A DNA stretch of 64,000 nucleotides from Setophaga petechia (GCA_024362935.1 JANCRA010000040.1:5828001-5892000), one strand, 5' to 3'; positions 1-13,863 are shown, counted from the stretch's first letter. Made by a program: numbers and translations. Notes: generated by a model not told the origin, from the sequence alone.

Positions 1-3000
1 GCAGTCTGAAGGCAACTGGGCTCCTTGCTCACCTTGGGTCTGTGTCTAAGCACACCTGGGCCATGGTGGCATCCCATTTTGCAGGGTTTGCTGGTCCCTC
101 GAGATGCCCCATGCTAGCTCTGCTGGGACAGTATGAAGCAAACACCCAGAGGGGTCCTGGTCAGGACAATGCTGCACATCAGAGTGGGAAAAGAGCTTGG
201 GAGGAGTGATCCCATGAGCCAAAAACTTGATGTCAGGTCAGTATCTGACATTATATGAGTGCCCTTGTGAGGACTTTGGTGAACTCCTGCCACACTGACT
301 GGCAGGGTTTTGGAAGCAGCCTCCCTGGTAATAGGTGACTCTGCCCTGAGCAAAACTAAAAAGCTGATACTTCACTTGCCCATAGTGTCCAGGTGGGCAA
401 AAAACTCTTTCAGAGTTAACAGAAGGCAGTGACAGCTGGTTATTTCAGGTCCTCCTTCTTGGTGTGACTCATACCAAATGGGAATGTACTGAAAGGCCCC
501 AGTACTAGGGATAGAAGGAAAAATATTAATGAGAGAAAACCGCCTAGGAGCAAGCTATTAATTTTCTGACTTCTTTCCACTTTGGTTTCTACACATTTTT
601 TATAGCTTTAAACACGGTCCATAATCACAGAAAAGTAATCATTAACAAATATAGTGTAATTTCATTAAATATTCCAAGTTTTCCATTGGAATATTAAATG
701 AATACTAAGTGCTCGGACATGCACACTTACATCTTCAGACGTGATTTGGGAGAAACATGGAAGTAATAATAATAATAACAAAAAACTCAAATGGAGCTCA
801 GCAAATTTAATTGTGAAGATGAGGACACAATGTAGAAGGGTACTGGTAAGGGACATTAGCTATCCTAGCAGTAATTCCAGCCTATTGATTTTTTGTGAGG
901 GATCCATTTGTTTTTGAGCTCTCTGTCAGAGGATGGTGTTTAATTCTGCAGTAAGCATGCAGCAGGAGCATGTGTTATGTTTCACAGATAGTGCAAAACA
1001 AAGCAATTTGTTCACCCTCATGCTTTGACTGGAAGGCATTGCCATTTTCTAGGACAACAAAAAAAGGACTGCTATCCAAGCTTTCTAAGATGTTCAATAA
1101 TCATAAAAAGAGAGAGAAAACCTAATCTTTGAAGAATAAAAGAACTCTTTTCTCATAGCTTTTCCAGGTTTTTGATGTGATCAAAAGCAGTTAATTTACT
1201 GCACGCAGCACAGGATACTGCTTATTGGGGATTTTATTTAACATGAGTTTCATCAAAGAACTAAATTAAGGAAAAATCCAAACTATTCCAACTGAACTTC
1301 CAGATCCAGATCTATTCCTCAGAAACACCACTGCTGTTAAAGCTAAATACAAGTACTTTAGGAGCAGTTAAGCTTCTCATTTATCTTATGCATTATTTTG
1401 CAAATATCTATTGCAAGCGATACTATCAATAAAGACCAGGTAAAGAACACCTTACATTTGCCACCTTTTGCAAACTATCTAACTAAACCATGCTAACAGT
1501 TTTGGGATTAGCTTACCAAAAAAATGACCTTGAAAATCCTTCTAAACACCAAACTGAGACCATATTCTCAGGACTAGGAGGGTGTATACATGGCCACAAT
1601 CAGTGTGTGACACATTTTATTTGAATTCTGACTAAACATAAGCATAACCAAATAGACTAACGGTGGCTGTAAAATTATAATAGGCTAAATATTTTTAAGC
1701 AATGAAAATTAAGACAAACAGTTTAATTCAGTTTTATACTAATGACATGGAAAATGTCACAGAAAATTGAACTGGCAAAAAAATAAAAAGAAGGTGTAAA
1801 CATCATTTAATACAAAGAAAAATGGTCGGATTACCAGAGGTCAGAAGCAGTGGCAGGTAAGAAAAACAAGCTTTCACTTTAAAGAATGTAAGTGGAGAAA
1901 AAGGTACAAGTCATAAACTCTATTTGATGGTACACACGGACTCTGAAAGGAACTGGTGCCAAGAGACTGAATGGAAAAAAGATAAAAAACCCATGACATT
2001 AATCTGAAATGTAACACATTGGCACAGCATCGAGGGTGGCTTATGCCTGTACACACAGAGATCTTCCCCAGGCACAAAGAGATGCTCTCCCCATACCAAG
2101 GGGACACCCACTACCACAAATCACCACCAAGGGGATACCTCATCACCATAAACCACCACCTCCCAGGGAATGTGGGCAAGGTAAGGCTTCTTCTCACTGG
2201 GACGGACGTGTGAGCATTTGCACATCTTCACCACCTTGCTATGGGCACAGAACAGGGTTATGATCAGAAAAAACATGAAGTTTGTGGGTGCAAGCAGCTC
2301 TTCTGAAAATGGAAGATGGGTATTCTCAAGACAACAGACACAGTTAGGTTTCTACGGCATTGGTGTGGTATCAGTATTGATAAAAATTGCAGGAAGTAGC
2401 TACATACCCCATCTGTGGAGATGCCAAGGTGACACCAAACCCCTGCCATCCTGGCCTTGCAGTGCTGGTCTGCACAGGCCAGGCACTTCAGCTGCTCCGT
2501 CCGCAATGCAGGCTTATGAGGAGAAAGCATTGGGGAGGGCTCTCACACACTCCGGCAGAAAGACCTTGCTCTATGGTATAAAAACCCTTGAGCATTTCCT
2601 GAGCACCAGACAGCACTTTTAAAGTACCAGACCCACTGACTGTTTAGTTTGTACTGCTGGTTTTTAGCACAGCCCTCCTGGCCACCTTGTCCATCTTCGT
2701 CCAGGAGGACTAGACCTGGACTGCACCAGCAGTAGGCCCACACCCATACAATACTCCTAATTTCAGCAGCTGCTATTACAAGTGTTGTCTCTGCTTTTAT
2801 CTATTCCTTAATGCACCTGGAAAATGTACCTGAACCAGCACTGAGCTAGCACTGTCAGCACACAAAGTTGCTGCTAAGGTGAGAAAACAGTGTTTATTTT
2901 CACATACTTCTGACAGAGATAAATTATAAGTATAGGGAGCAGAGTGTCCCATTTCTGCTGCCTTACATTATCTTCTCTGAGTTGGTCTTTTTGCTCTCTC

Positions 3001-4615
3001 TTCAGAATTTAATAATGCAAATTTTTCTGTATCAACTCATGTATATGCAAAAAGAGGTGGAAGGCCTGAATAAGAACATGACTGATGCACTCAGGTTCTT
3101 TCCTAACCATCAGCATAAGGTAAGCACACAAGACCTTGTCTGCACCATGCCTGCTTAGAGGAGAGGCAGCTCAGAGATGAATACACACATGTAAGTACAA
3201 TGCACATTTCGAAATAGGATGTCATTTCCAGTCAGGCACAAAAGTTCCACCTCATCTGTAAAAAACAGCAGTTGCTTCGTGCTTGGTTTGGGTTCCCACA
3301 CCAACAGAGCATTTTCAATTTTTTGTAGAGAAAGCAAAGTTTTCAGCAGCCTATTTCTATCATTAGTGGCCTCTTCAGCATGCAACACAAACCACACAGA
3401 GCAGTCAGACTACTAGTCCTCATGATGCCCAGGTTCTTTCAGGATTTTTTTTTGTTTCAAGTTTATTGGCCAGACCTTGGTGTGAGATAAATTTTTGCAG
3501 TCCCAAGGTGGTTTTTTTTACCCTGCTGTACAACAGTGGAAAAATTAGCCTCATACTTTCTAAGCTGTTTTCTCAAGTTTCAGGGATTTTTTGTTATTAT
3601 CATTTTTCTTTCCTCAAAGATAAAATTATTTTTCAAACTTACCCGTAAGTCTGCAAACACTGAATCTCAGGTCTCACAAATGCTGCTAACTGTGTCACTC
3701 ACAATGTTGTCAGGAGTTACAAGAAAATGAAAGAAAAGATGACCTCCATATAATAACTTCTGGGCTACATCTATATTAAGTAAAATGAGGTGGAGATTGA
3801 TCAGATACGGTGTGACTCATTCAGACACAACTATTACCCTGTAAAACAGAGTGGCCACAACAAATTGCACATTAGAAACAGCCCAGGGCCTGTGCTAGCT
3901 CCAAACTAGCCATGCTAAAAATGTGATGGGTGCAAACAATCTTGTGCCTATGCCTTGACTTACATACATCCCATTGAAAAGTCTCTGCTGACAATTCTGG
4001 ATACACAGACTTCCTTATTTGAGGGTCTGATCCTGCAAGAGTGTGCATTTAAGCTTCATGGCTGGACAACAGTGCCAAGAATCAAGAACACAAAATGAGA
4101 CAATATAGTGCCCGATTCCTACAGTCTAAGGAAAAGTTTATTACTGTTTTTCAGAAAACATGACCTAAGGACAAGATCAGGACAAAAATATTGATTGAAA
4201 GGAAGCATTTTTATAGCTGCCAAGATCAGAAGTATTATTTAAAAAAACCAGGCTTCTTCAGGTTGGGAAAGGGACCTGGAAAATAAGTTTTATCTGCCAC
4301 AAAACACCATTTTGTACAATTAAGCTATATTCCTGAACAAAAAATATTAAAATGAAAAAAACCCTGTTATTACTGGTCACAGAAAAATTGGGTGTTATTT
4401 GATTCTGCTGAAAATTATCTAATAAGAAGATACACTAATTCCATGAACCTAAAAGCTATTTTTAGCTTGCAGTGCTACAGATGAGTTGCAAAATCTGACC
4501 CTGTGTCGTTACAGGCTCAGACCTTCTCTAATTAAGCTCTGACTAGTTATCAAACTGACAATTGAGGAAAACAGAACTGAATTTTTCTTGGTATTACAAG
4601 AGATAGGAAACATGA

Positions 4616-4632
4616 TTTTTTTTTTTTTTTTT
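4616..4632. repeat. T17 homopolymer
   Basis: Uninterrupted run of 17 T on the plus strand. There is no adjacent recognisable retroelement, although a poly(A) tail on the minus strand would look like this. Confidence 0.9.
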
Positions 4633-6040
4633 GGCATGCCATTTATGTTCGAAATCAGTTCAACTGGAGAGAAATCTGTGGGTTGAAACAGAGATGAGGT
4701 TGCAGGCAAAGAATGATGAAGAACACAAGCCCTGGGCTGGAGGAGGTGTTCTGTTCAGTAGCACAAAGCTCAGGAACATGTTGAGTTATTTTATGTAACA
4801 GTGCCATTTAGCCAAAAATTTTCAACTAAGATTTATCCTATCAAGTCTAAAAAATGCCGAGAACCCTGCAAGTAATAAAACATGTGTGTGTAAATATACA
4901 TGTGTAAGGGCAAACCAAAACCACTCTGCCATGTGTGTCACCTATTTTATTATGAAGACATACACATGGATGTTATTGAGTGCTCAGAGCAAATCCAAAA
5001 GCTCTAAATTTGATAAAGATGCATGCATACAAAACACAATTTACACAGCACCATGACTGTCTTTGGAAATGTGGTGTAGGCTGTCAAGGTTATTGAAGCC
5101 AGAACCACTGTGCTGAGCAAACAACAGCAGCAGCCTGAGAGCAAACCAGTTTCCCCAGCAAGGAGGAAGGACAATCTTTGATGACCTGTGCCTGGGGCTA
5201 CAGAGTCAGAACAAAACTAAGCTTTGTTAAAAAGAAATGTGGAGATCACAAGTGCTCCAGTCATCATTACCACCTAAGAAGAAAGGCAGGGATGAAAACA
5301 GGGACAAGCTTTCTCACACCTACCAGATCAGTGGCTCAGTGAGGTCTGAAGCTGATTTTTCTTCTTTCACCTTCCTGGTTTGGGATCTGGGATTGCTGTT
5401 CTCTATTCTGTAGGCATGTAACTTCTTACATTACAGAGGACCCAGGTAAATGTGGCAGGCACAGGGAAAGTGAGTATCCAAATGAAACGGCACAGCACAC
5501 AAACCTCTTTGCTGATCACTCTTGGTCTGACCATGCAGCCCACCCTGCTGGCAGTGTCCCAGACTGGAAGCTGGAACACCACCTGCTTCTCTAGTGTCTT
5601 TTAGAAGTTAATTTTGTGGCATTTTACAACTGATGGCCTGTCTTTGAGGTGAGAAGGTCTCAGGCTGTCAGCAGGTGTTAGGGCACTGGTGGAGCCTGGC
5701 CTGGAAGCCAGCACCCTCCCTTAGGTCACAATGTTGCATACAAACCCATGGAAATTGCAACTGCATGCACAACCATCTTCACTGAGGACATGCAAAAATC
5801 TCTGCATGGGTATTACAACCCAACACAAGGAAGGTCTGCTGTGGAAAGATGCAACCTAATGTGTTTCTAGATTACATGCTGAACGGAAGGAGGAACCTAG
5901 GAAACCGGGGAGCCCAAAGATGGACTGAGCTGACAAAAGAAAACCCATTAAAGGACACATTCCCAGTGTTAGGGTAGACAGGCTGGCAATTGTCACGCAG
6001 ACCTGCCTAAGAAATGTAACTGGACAGGTGACACTGATGC

Positions 6041-6147
6041 CAAAATTATTTTTGACAATAACCAAATTGTCAAAAATAATTTTGACAATTGTTCAGGCAT
6101 CACCAGGGCTGTGTTATGGGTGGTGACAGCCCTGGCGATGCTTGAAC
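6041..6147. repeat. Compound inverted repeat: two adjacent hairpins
   Basis: First hairpin: a perfect 19-bp inverted repeat, arms 6041-6059 and 6066-6084, with a 6-nt loop. Its right arm can also refold with the next bases into a 10-bp hairpin (6066-6075 with 6080-6089). Second hairpin: 22-nt arms 6091-6112 and 6126-6147 that differ at only two positions, loop 13 nt. On either strand an RNA would give 20 Watson-Crick pairs, one G-U wobble and one mismatch. The first hairpin is AT-rich while the second is GC-rich. It may be a small palindromic transposon remnant; I cannot name a family. Confidence 0.85.
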
Positions 6148-8708
6148 CACCAGACCCAGAGAAACATTGTAAAAAGTTAGGAAAATCTGGGGTAGTTCTG
6201 ATAAGAACATCAAAAACTCTGAGGGGATTAAATAGTCTGATTTTCTGGATAAGATTAAAAGCTAAATATGGACACCATTGCTTGACTAAGCAAAAAGCAA
6301 AGAAGCATGAAAAGCACATTGCAAATATCTACAGGAGATATACACCCACAACAAAATGAACAGACTTCTTTATCATAAATCAGTAAGAGATATAATTGCA
6401 GGCAATGGTATGGCATTAAAAAAAAGGAAATTAAAACTTATTATGAAAGAAAAAATGTTTTTGCAACAGTGATTTATTAGTCCATGGTTAAATATTCTGT
6501 ATGAGCTTGTTATATTAAAAAATTATACTAGATTATCAAGTAATGAATTTACAATACAGAAAATTCTTGTCCTGAAGGAAAGTTGACTGAATCACCTCAC
6601 ATCAGAATTCTAGGTTTGTCTGCATTAGACATTACTGGGAAAAAAAGTGCCTAAATTTAGATTCAGTAATCTTAAAACAATCAGTATCATCTGATCCAGA
6701 GATGTAAGTAGTCTACAGCAGTTACAGCTGCTGCAACAAACAAGGCAAAGATTTATTATGTAACAATTAAACACCCATTATACACAATGCATTGTGTTCC
6801 CTGGCTTGCCAAGAATGACAAAAACACATTGAACACTGCTAAGGCTGAAAGAGACTTTGCAACCCAAACTCAGCTAGAACAGTACAAGAGCAGGACTGTG
6901 CTGCCAGGCTTTGCAAGGCGCTGACAGACAGTCAAATAAATAGTATTGGAGGAGCACAGAACATGAAGTTGTGCCTTCGAGCCTCTCTCTACACAAGGCT
7001 GTGAAGACATGCAATCCTTGTTTTGACTTAAAAGACAACTTGCAACCAACACCTGCTGTGATGGATTTTCACAAGTTCCTCAGTGCAGCTGGAGGTCTAG
7101 CATGTTTCAATGCAACATACCACTTTTGGTATTTGCTTCTGACAGACTTCCAGAGGAAGCAGACTGACTTCCTACTCTTCTCCAACACAGTTGGTACACT
7201 TAGATTTAGCTGTGCATCTTCATCTTCTATAGAAAATCTAGAGCAGAGGCTGCTCAACAGCAATAGGGCCTGGAAAAACAGGCCATATCCTCTTCCCTTG
7301 TGGCCATGGTAGTAAGTCAGACTAGTGTTGCCACATTGAAGAACCAGAAGAAGTTAATTAACACCTCTTTGCAGCATTGCAATAGAATTAAACTTTTTAC
7401 AGAATCAAGCATAGCCCCTCTCTTCTCCCAAAAAATCTTTCATTTTAACTAAACTCTTAGGAAACGCCATCCAGATTTACCAAACCAAGTTCTTCATATG
7501 TTACGAACATTTCACATGCCAAAATTCTTCAACTGTTGCTGAAGTGGAAGTAAAGGACAAAAGATGGATTTACAGAGACAGCATTACATCCTCAAGGAAA
7601 CGGTCTAAAACAGTCTTGCTTTTCAAACAAACAGCTCATGTGATTGACAGGTTAATAATGAGTGCTGTTAAAAAAGTCTGACAGTGTAAACTCACCTCAT
7701 GTTCATGAATACTGATGTGCTGTTTAGGTTAGTTAGCAGGGGAGAATGGTTGGATTTATCCTCCTGTAGTGTAGATACAAAAGAGGATCACAAGTCTACC
7801 AGCAGCACTGACTGGGTGTTTATGCTGGCTCAATTTGCTACTTCCCTTGTCATCCCTTCTTCTGGTATCTTCTTAATGGTCAACTCCAAGCAGACAAATT
7901 AGCTATGAGGCCTTTCTGTGTCTTCTAACAGAAATTGAATTAAAGCTGTGACTGGTCTGTCTCTTCTACAGGGTCAAAACATCAGCTCCAAGATACTTAT
8001 ATTTTCTTATAAGTACTTACATGTTTTTTGCACAGACATGGGAAGCAAAGCCAGGGAACAGGGTGGTCTTTGCCCTCTCCCAGGTTATGCTCATTATGGC
8101 ACATAAAATGTCCCCCTCCATTTCACGCACTACAATTTTTTGTGTTGGATCCATCCTAACTTTCTGCTACCTACACATATTTAATATTAATTAAAAATAC
8201 TGCTTTATAGATACCATGAGAAAGCTGTCCAACACATCTGGTAAGTAGAATTATGGATTTTAACACTAGCAAGCTCTAAAAAAAGCCTTAAGTATTAAAT
8301 CTTTTTAAAAACTCACTGATTTACCCAGAGTAGTTTCAATAAACAATACTTGAAATAACTTCCACCATTTTCTAACCAAAATTCATTCTAAAGATTCCCA
8401 GACTACTAGGAATCATTGATTTGTTTCTCTAATTAAAGCAACTACATAAGAGTTTCCCAAGTTCGAGAATATGTTTCATTTTTTTTACTTTTCTAAAAGA
8501 ACAATCTCGCCACACCCAGTATCATTAACTCTGGCTCACTGGAAGTCTGCTTTTCTTGTACTCTGTATCTTTTTTTAACAGAGATTGCTTGCCTATAACT
8601 GACGTTTGATGAATACGGAAAAGATTAGCCTTCATACTGAATTTTTTTATGTATCTGCATATATTATGACTAAAATGTAACTATGAACCAGGAAGCAATA
8701 TAGGCATG

Positions 8709-9149
8709 TGTCCTGGTTTCAGCTAGGCTGGAGTTAATTTCTTCTCAGTAGCTGTTACAGTGAGGATTTGGACAGAGAATGGTGTTGAAAACACACAGAT
8801 TTAGGGTTTTGCAAAGCCATGTTTATCCTAAGTCAAAACCTCTTTTTTTCTCTCCTAGTCTCATGCTTTGCCAGTGAGGAGGCATGCAAAAGAAACTGGG
8901 AGGGAGCTGGGACAGCTGACCCAAACTGACCAAGGGGATATTCCACACCACAGAATATCACTTTTTGTTTACTGTTTATTATCATCACTATTACTGTATT
9001 TTACTTTATTTTCAATTATTAAACTGTTCCTATGTCAACATACAAGTTTTACTTCAATCCTCCTCCCCATTCCATCAGGGTGGAGAGAGGAGGGGCATGA
9101 GTGAGTGGCTGTGTGGTGCTTAATTTCCTTCTGGGATTACACCACAACA
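8709..9149 (+). mobile_element. Solo LTR of an avian endogenous retrovirus-like element
   Basis: The 441-bp element starts with TGTCCTGGTTTCAGCT and ends with CCACAACA, giving the TG...CA ends of an LTR. It is bounded by an exact 5-bp direct repeat GCATG at 8704-8708 and 9150-9154, as expected for a target-site duplication; 5 bp is typical of ERVL-type elements. I recognise the 5' and 3' ends from a very common bird LTR family. No internal retroviral sequence and no second LTR are present, so this is a solo LTR. Compared with my memory of the family, the middle part containing the TATA-like promoter region seems to be missing (around 8950-8975). It lies in intron 3, antisense to PDGFD. The 78-codon frame inside it is not a gene. 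Confidence 0.88.
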
Positions 9150-10731
9150 GCATGAAAGCAAACAGGGTAGATGATTTACGGTGAATCTTCACACATGCCC
9201 TCACTTAGTCAAATACAGCAGCAAGATCATGGCCAGTTGCTATGATACCATGGCTCCCTTCATTCAATTAAAATACTGAAGTCACTGTTCTACCAGTATA
9301 CACACTTTCCAACAACTGCAACATTCCTGTGACTCTGCTATTCTTACATGCTATGATCTCATTGCTAATATGAATGTGTGCTTCTTGCAATTTGCATTTT
9401 CCAACTTACTTCTGCTGTATTTTTCAAGAAATCATCGTCATTCTGAATGAGGCTCATGAGTCTCTGATTGTTTTTGTCTAACATGGGCAAGTAACCCTCC
9501 TGTACTGCATATGATTATCTTCCCCTGTTGGTGTCTTTTGTTCCTCTAACTTATCTTGGAAAAGTGGAAATTTCCTCTGGGTCACTAATTTCCTCAGGAA
9601 TTCTCTAAACAGGTAAGTTCTGACTGCAGGAAATACAGTTCTGCAAAATCTAAAGCTGTCCTAAATGAACCTAAATGCCTCTAATTTTTTCTAGAATCAA
9701 TTATTTGAGACAGGACAGGATACTGGACTTGAAAATAAAACATCTGTGTTTGTACAGTCCGTTGAAGGTGAGAAGTGCTTCATTTCCTCGTTGTTGGCCA
9801 CCACCATGAGTTTGGTAAATTCTCATCCAGTGAATAGCACATGACTGGTGTTAAGACGTAGCATTTTCAGCAGGAACTGGACATTAGCAGGACTACTGCT
9901 ATGTTAAGACAGATCAATGACAACATCCTGCAAAGAAGCCACACTTTAACTGAGCTGTCAGCAAATCAAGCACAGAGGAGAGCAAATGGCCAGTTCTCCC
10001 TCATGCTGTTCAAACAACAAAACTGCCAGGCACACATGCTTGCAGCTGAGAAAACACAGCCATTAAGGTCTATTTTCCTTTCTGATTAAAACAATTGTTT
10101 TATCAGTCGAAGTTTGACAGTTTCCAGGAGCTCCTGTGTGTTTATATGGTCTCACTGCTTCTGGTTCTGCTATCTTCCTTGCAAGAAGGTCTGTATTTCC
10201 CTGGCCGTAACTCAATTCTTCATTCATGTTCCCAGTCAACTCTCTTCTTTAAAATATATTCAAACCCAGTCCTCAAGTTCACAGAGGTTTTTGTCTTGTT
10301 TTCCACCTGATCCATACCTCCTTCCTTTCCTGGACACAGTCTTCCTTATTTCAAGTCCATTTCCTCTTTAAAATCTCCCATTCCTTTTCTTCTTTTCCCT
10401 CTGAACTATGCTACCATAACTCTTCTGGGTTACCCAAATCCTTCCTTCTCTTCATTGCCTTGTCAAAAATGTTTCCCTATTGCCATTTACCCTCTTGAGT
10501 CCAAGTGAAACTGTATTCATGTGACTGTAAAGAACAAGTGACATGTGAATGCCTTCCTAATAAGGAGGGAAAGCTCCTTCTTTCATGGTGTGCTTGGATC
10601 AGTTTGATACTGTTAGTCACAGCCTTTCTGTCCTTTGTTTATGCAATTTTTCCTTTTGTTTTCAAGAATATTTGCTTGTCTAGGGCTTCACTTACCTCTC
10701 CCATCATGGCATTTTGGTGTTTCTGCTGCCT

Positions 10732-10749
10732 TCTCTCTCTCTCTCTCTG
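10732..10749. repeat. (CT)n microsatellite
   Basis: Nine CT/TC units in a row, embedded in a longer pyrimidine-rich block of the plus strand. Confidence 0.9.
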
Positions 10750-13700
10750 CGGATTTGACTCTTCCACTATGTGTGTTTACCTTACCCACAAAAACCTTTA
10801 TTTCTGAATTTGGACTGTATTTTACTGTCCTCCTTTGTCTTTGCTGCTGCCACTGTTTCATTGCCATTCCTGGACGATCCTGTATCAGTCCCTCCCTCTA
10901 GTACTTGCAGCATCCTCTAATGCCAAGCTGGCAGGTGATTCCTGTTCTCCCTGAAACCTCTGAATTTTGAATGCCTTTAAAAATTAAGACACAAAACAGG
11001 GAGACTCCCAAAGAAGTTTAAAATTTAGAGAGTCACATAGCAGAAGGATTGGGACCAATCTTAGTGTCTGAGACAAGAGTAAACACGGAAGGGGCATCAG
11101 ACCTTTGGAAGGCCTGCCAAGAGAAGGACTCTGTTAGGACCACAGCCTAGGGGACACTGGGGGACAATTCAGCCTGGGACAACTGACTATGAAGTGCTGG
11201 GTCATGTCAGGTTTGGCTGCTCTGGCTGCAGCCCCCAGGCTCCCTGTGTCATTCAGTTGGTGCATCTCACACTTGAAAACCTGCAAGTTTTCCCACCCTG
11301 GAGGAAAAGAGACCGGGTGGACAAGACTTGGGAGTTAGTCAGTAAAGGTTTAGGGTTTTGGAAGGTGTGACAAGATGCTGAAAGCAGAAAAAGCTCTTGG
11401 GTTTGATGCAAATGTCAGCACGAATCTTTTAATTAGAAACTTTGGCTGTCTCTGGAGCAGCCAATGCTGCCTGTTAAACTGACCATCCAGACATGCCTTC
11501 TGAATCCAAGAATACCCTTTCCTTATTGCCAAGCTGATTCCCACTTTTGCTTTGTTTTGCATCCTTCACTATCTTTTGTTCTGCTCTGAGCCTGGGAGAA
11601 CTAGAATTTGCCAGCCTACTACAGTGCTTTGCTTTTCTACCATGCCACCTTCCTTTCTTCATCAAACTTTGCTGAAGGACAGGTTAGGTCCTGTGAATTA
11701 AGCAGCAGGTTGAGGATCGCTGGACTCTCAGGAACCCTTATTAAATGGAAAGCATTCTTTCTCCCCATATAAAATTACTCTGAGATACTCCATGTCTCAA
11801 GATGCACCAAGAAGTAGTATCTCTTTTTAAAGTGTTGTCATCTTATGTTGGTGTTTAAAAATTTTAACATCTTCCAAAATTAAAAAAAAAAAAATTAATT
11901 TTGCATAGATAATCTCTTAAATTCCCCACTTATGTGAAGTTGGAGAAGTAACGTTAAAGATTTTGAGCAAGCCTTATCTAATTAGAACCTAGGACTTAAT
12001 TACTTCTCTCCTGAAAGATGAGCCTCTGGGAGATAATTTTATGAGGATAGTATGCCTTGAGCAAAACACAGAAAATAGTTTTCTGTCAAAACTTAAGAAA
12101 ATGGAAGTTTCATCATATAGATTGTTAACTGTTTTGCACATGGGTTGTATTTATAAAAAGTCAGGCAACCAAAACTGAAATCAGAGAAAGTAGCAGAAGA
12201 ATTGATAAAAGGTCACAATTAAGTTCTTCTTTCTTTGTTGTGAAATCTATTTCATGTTCAATCACTTTATTAACCAAGACTAACCGAGACATGCCACACC
12301 ACCCCGTGCCCTTTCTTTTGTACTCCCAGCAATTTACTGGGATTCCTTCTCTGGATTATCTAATAGCAGGGAAGGTATGGATGCACCATTATCACTCCTG
12401 TTGTCACATGAGATATATTACATGGAGTTTGAGGCAGAATATTGTGTCCTGGATACAAAAATGAATTATCTGTCCCTTCTGTGAAAGAAGCGACAAGCTA
12501 AAACAGAAGTACAGCAGCAGACTCATGCACCATCCAGGCTGGCTTCAGTTTAGAATTAATCATTCCTTACGATCATTATGGATCTGTATTCCCACTGGTG
12601 AGTCTTTTTATGATCGTGTTAACTCTTAAGGGCATTTATTTATTGACTTGTTTAAAAAAACCCTTAAGCCTGCTGCTGCACTACTTGTGCAGACAAGTGT
12701 AGTAAAACACAGGGAACCAGTCATTTAATTCAGAGTGATAGCAATGAATACAAGTTCAGGATCAGCTTCTGATTTTTCCCATTTTCATTTTCTGATTGCT
12801 CTTCCAATTTTGTTTGTTTTCTTCTGAGCTTAACAGGCAAGTATTAAACAGTTTAAGCCTAGAATTTGAGCAAACTTTGACTGGTCAATATTTCCCCTTT
12901 GCATAGGAAAGTGAATTTTATTGTGGTGTCTTACCCCAGTTTGTGACTATGCTCTCTTTTTAATCATAGGTGTGGTGACCTATATACAGAGTGTTTAGCA
13001 GAAAGCTACTCCCTGTAAAATTTCACATATGGATCCAAAGTCAAAGTTCCTCTCTCCTCCACTCCATTAATTTTTTATGGCTCCCTTATGCAAAAAACTT
13101 CATTTTTAAACAAGCCAAAACTACTTTGGATTTAACACCTTGATATTTTGACGCATAAGCTTATCTTGGGACAAATGCTCTTATGTTCTCCTATTTAATA
13201 CCACATGTCCACAAGGATATGTGTATGTATGTTAAAAAGATGTATATGTACCCTTACACCTTTATATACATGCATGTTTATACAAGTACAGATACATATG
13301 TTCCTAGTTTTTTTGGTAGCCTTTGTTTCCAATAATGATTTTAGTCGAAATTCCAAAGTATGGATTTCTTTTAGGATTAATCAAGCAATTAGTACAGCAA
13401 TAGGAATTTATTGTTAAAAATGTATAACAAATATGTGCCTTTTACAATAAACTTAAAATAATGTTTCTAATTAGCAAATGGAATCCAAAATTTTCTACTA
13501 GCTGTCTCATTAAAATGAAATCAGATGCAGAGTTGGGAATTTTAATTCCAAACATTCACCTTTATTGTTGAAACAAGTTCCTGAATGGGTTCCTAGACTA
13601 TTTCACAAAATGTTCATGGAAATGAAGTTGTAAAACATGGGATCGAATCTTGTTAACATCCCTTTCCAGCATTATGACATTGAAAGAACTTCAGAAGGAA

Positions 13701-13791
13701 AAAGGGAATAATATAAATTTATCCTCCTCTGTTTCATGGATTTCTACACTGTTTGTTGTGAATGATTATGTCCTTAGCGTTAAAGTAATGT

Positions 13792-13863
13792 AACAAAAAA
13801 CCCCCAAAAAACAACAACAACAAAAACCCCAAACCCCACAAACAAAAACAAACAAAAAACCAT
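13792..13863. repeat. A/C-rich low-complexity tract
   Basis: About 70 bp made almost only of A and C on the plus strand, including a CAA-repeat core at about 13811-13822 followed by AAAAC/AAAC-type units. It could be a degenerate simple repeat or the decayed A-rich tail of a retroposed sequence; no retroposed body is recognisable next to it. Confidence 0.85.

Larger units (their letters stand above)
1..8708 (-). other. PDGFD: PDGFD intron 3, left part up to the LTR
   Basis: Intronic sequence downstream of exon 3 in gene orientation. I looked on the minus strand for exon 4 (hinge, with the expected ESWQEDLE-like segment) and did not find it. What can be seen: a short TAA repeat at 764-778, a run of 17 T at 4616-4632, and the compound hairpin at 6041-6147 listed separately. 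The stretch at about 2010-2760 is somewhat richer in GC and carries overlapping frames of 60-134 codons on both strands, none resembling a known protein. Nothing else is recognisable. Confidence 0.75.

Noticed and set aside
8868..9104. 78-codon plus-strand frame
   Set aside because: Lies entirely inside the solo LTR; not a gene.
10505..10901. Overlapping 100- and 88-codon Leu/Phe/Cys-rich frames resembling membrane proteins
   Set aside because: The hydrophobic composition follows from the pyrimidine-rich block; no family similarity.
11100..11135. Minus-strand Ser-Trp-Gln-like codons as a possible PDGFD exon 4 (hinge)
   Set aside because: Only three residues match the expected ESWQEDLE segment; the flanking codons disagree and no usable splice pair is evident.
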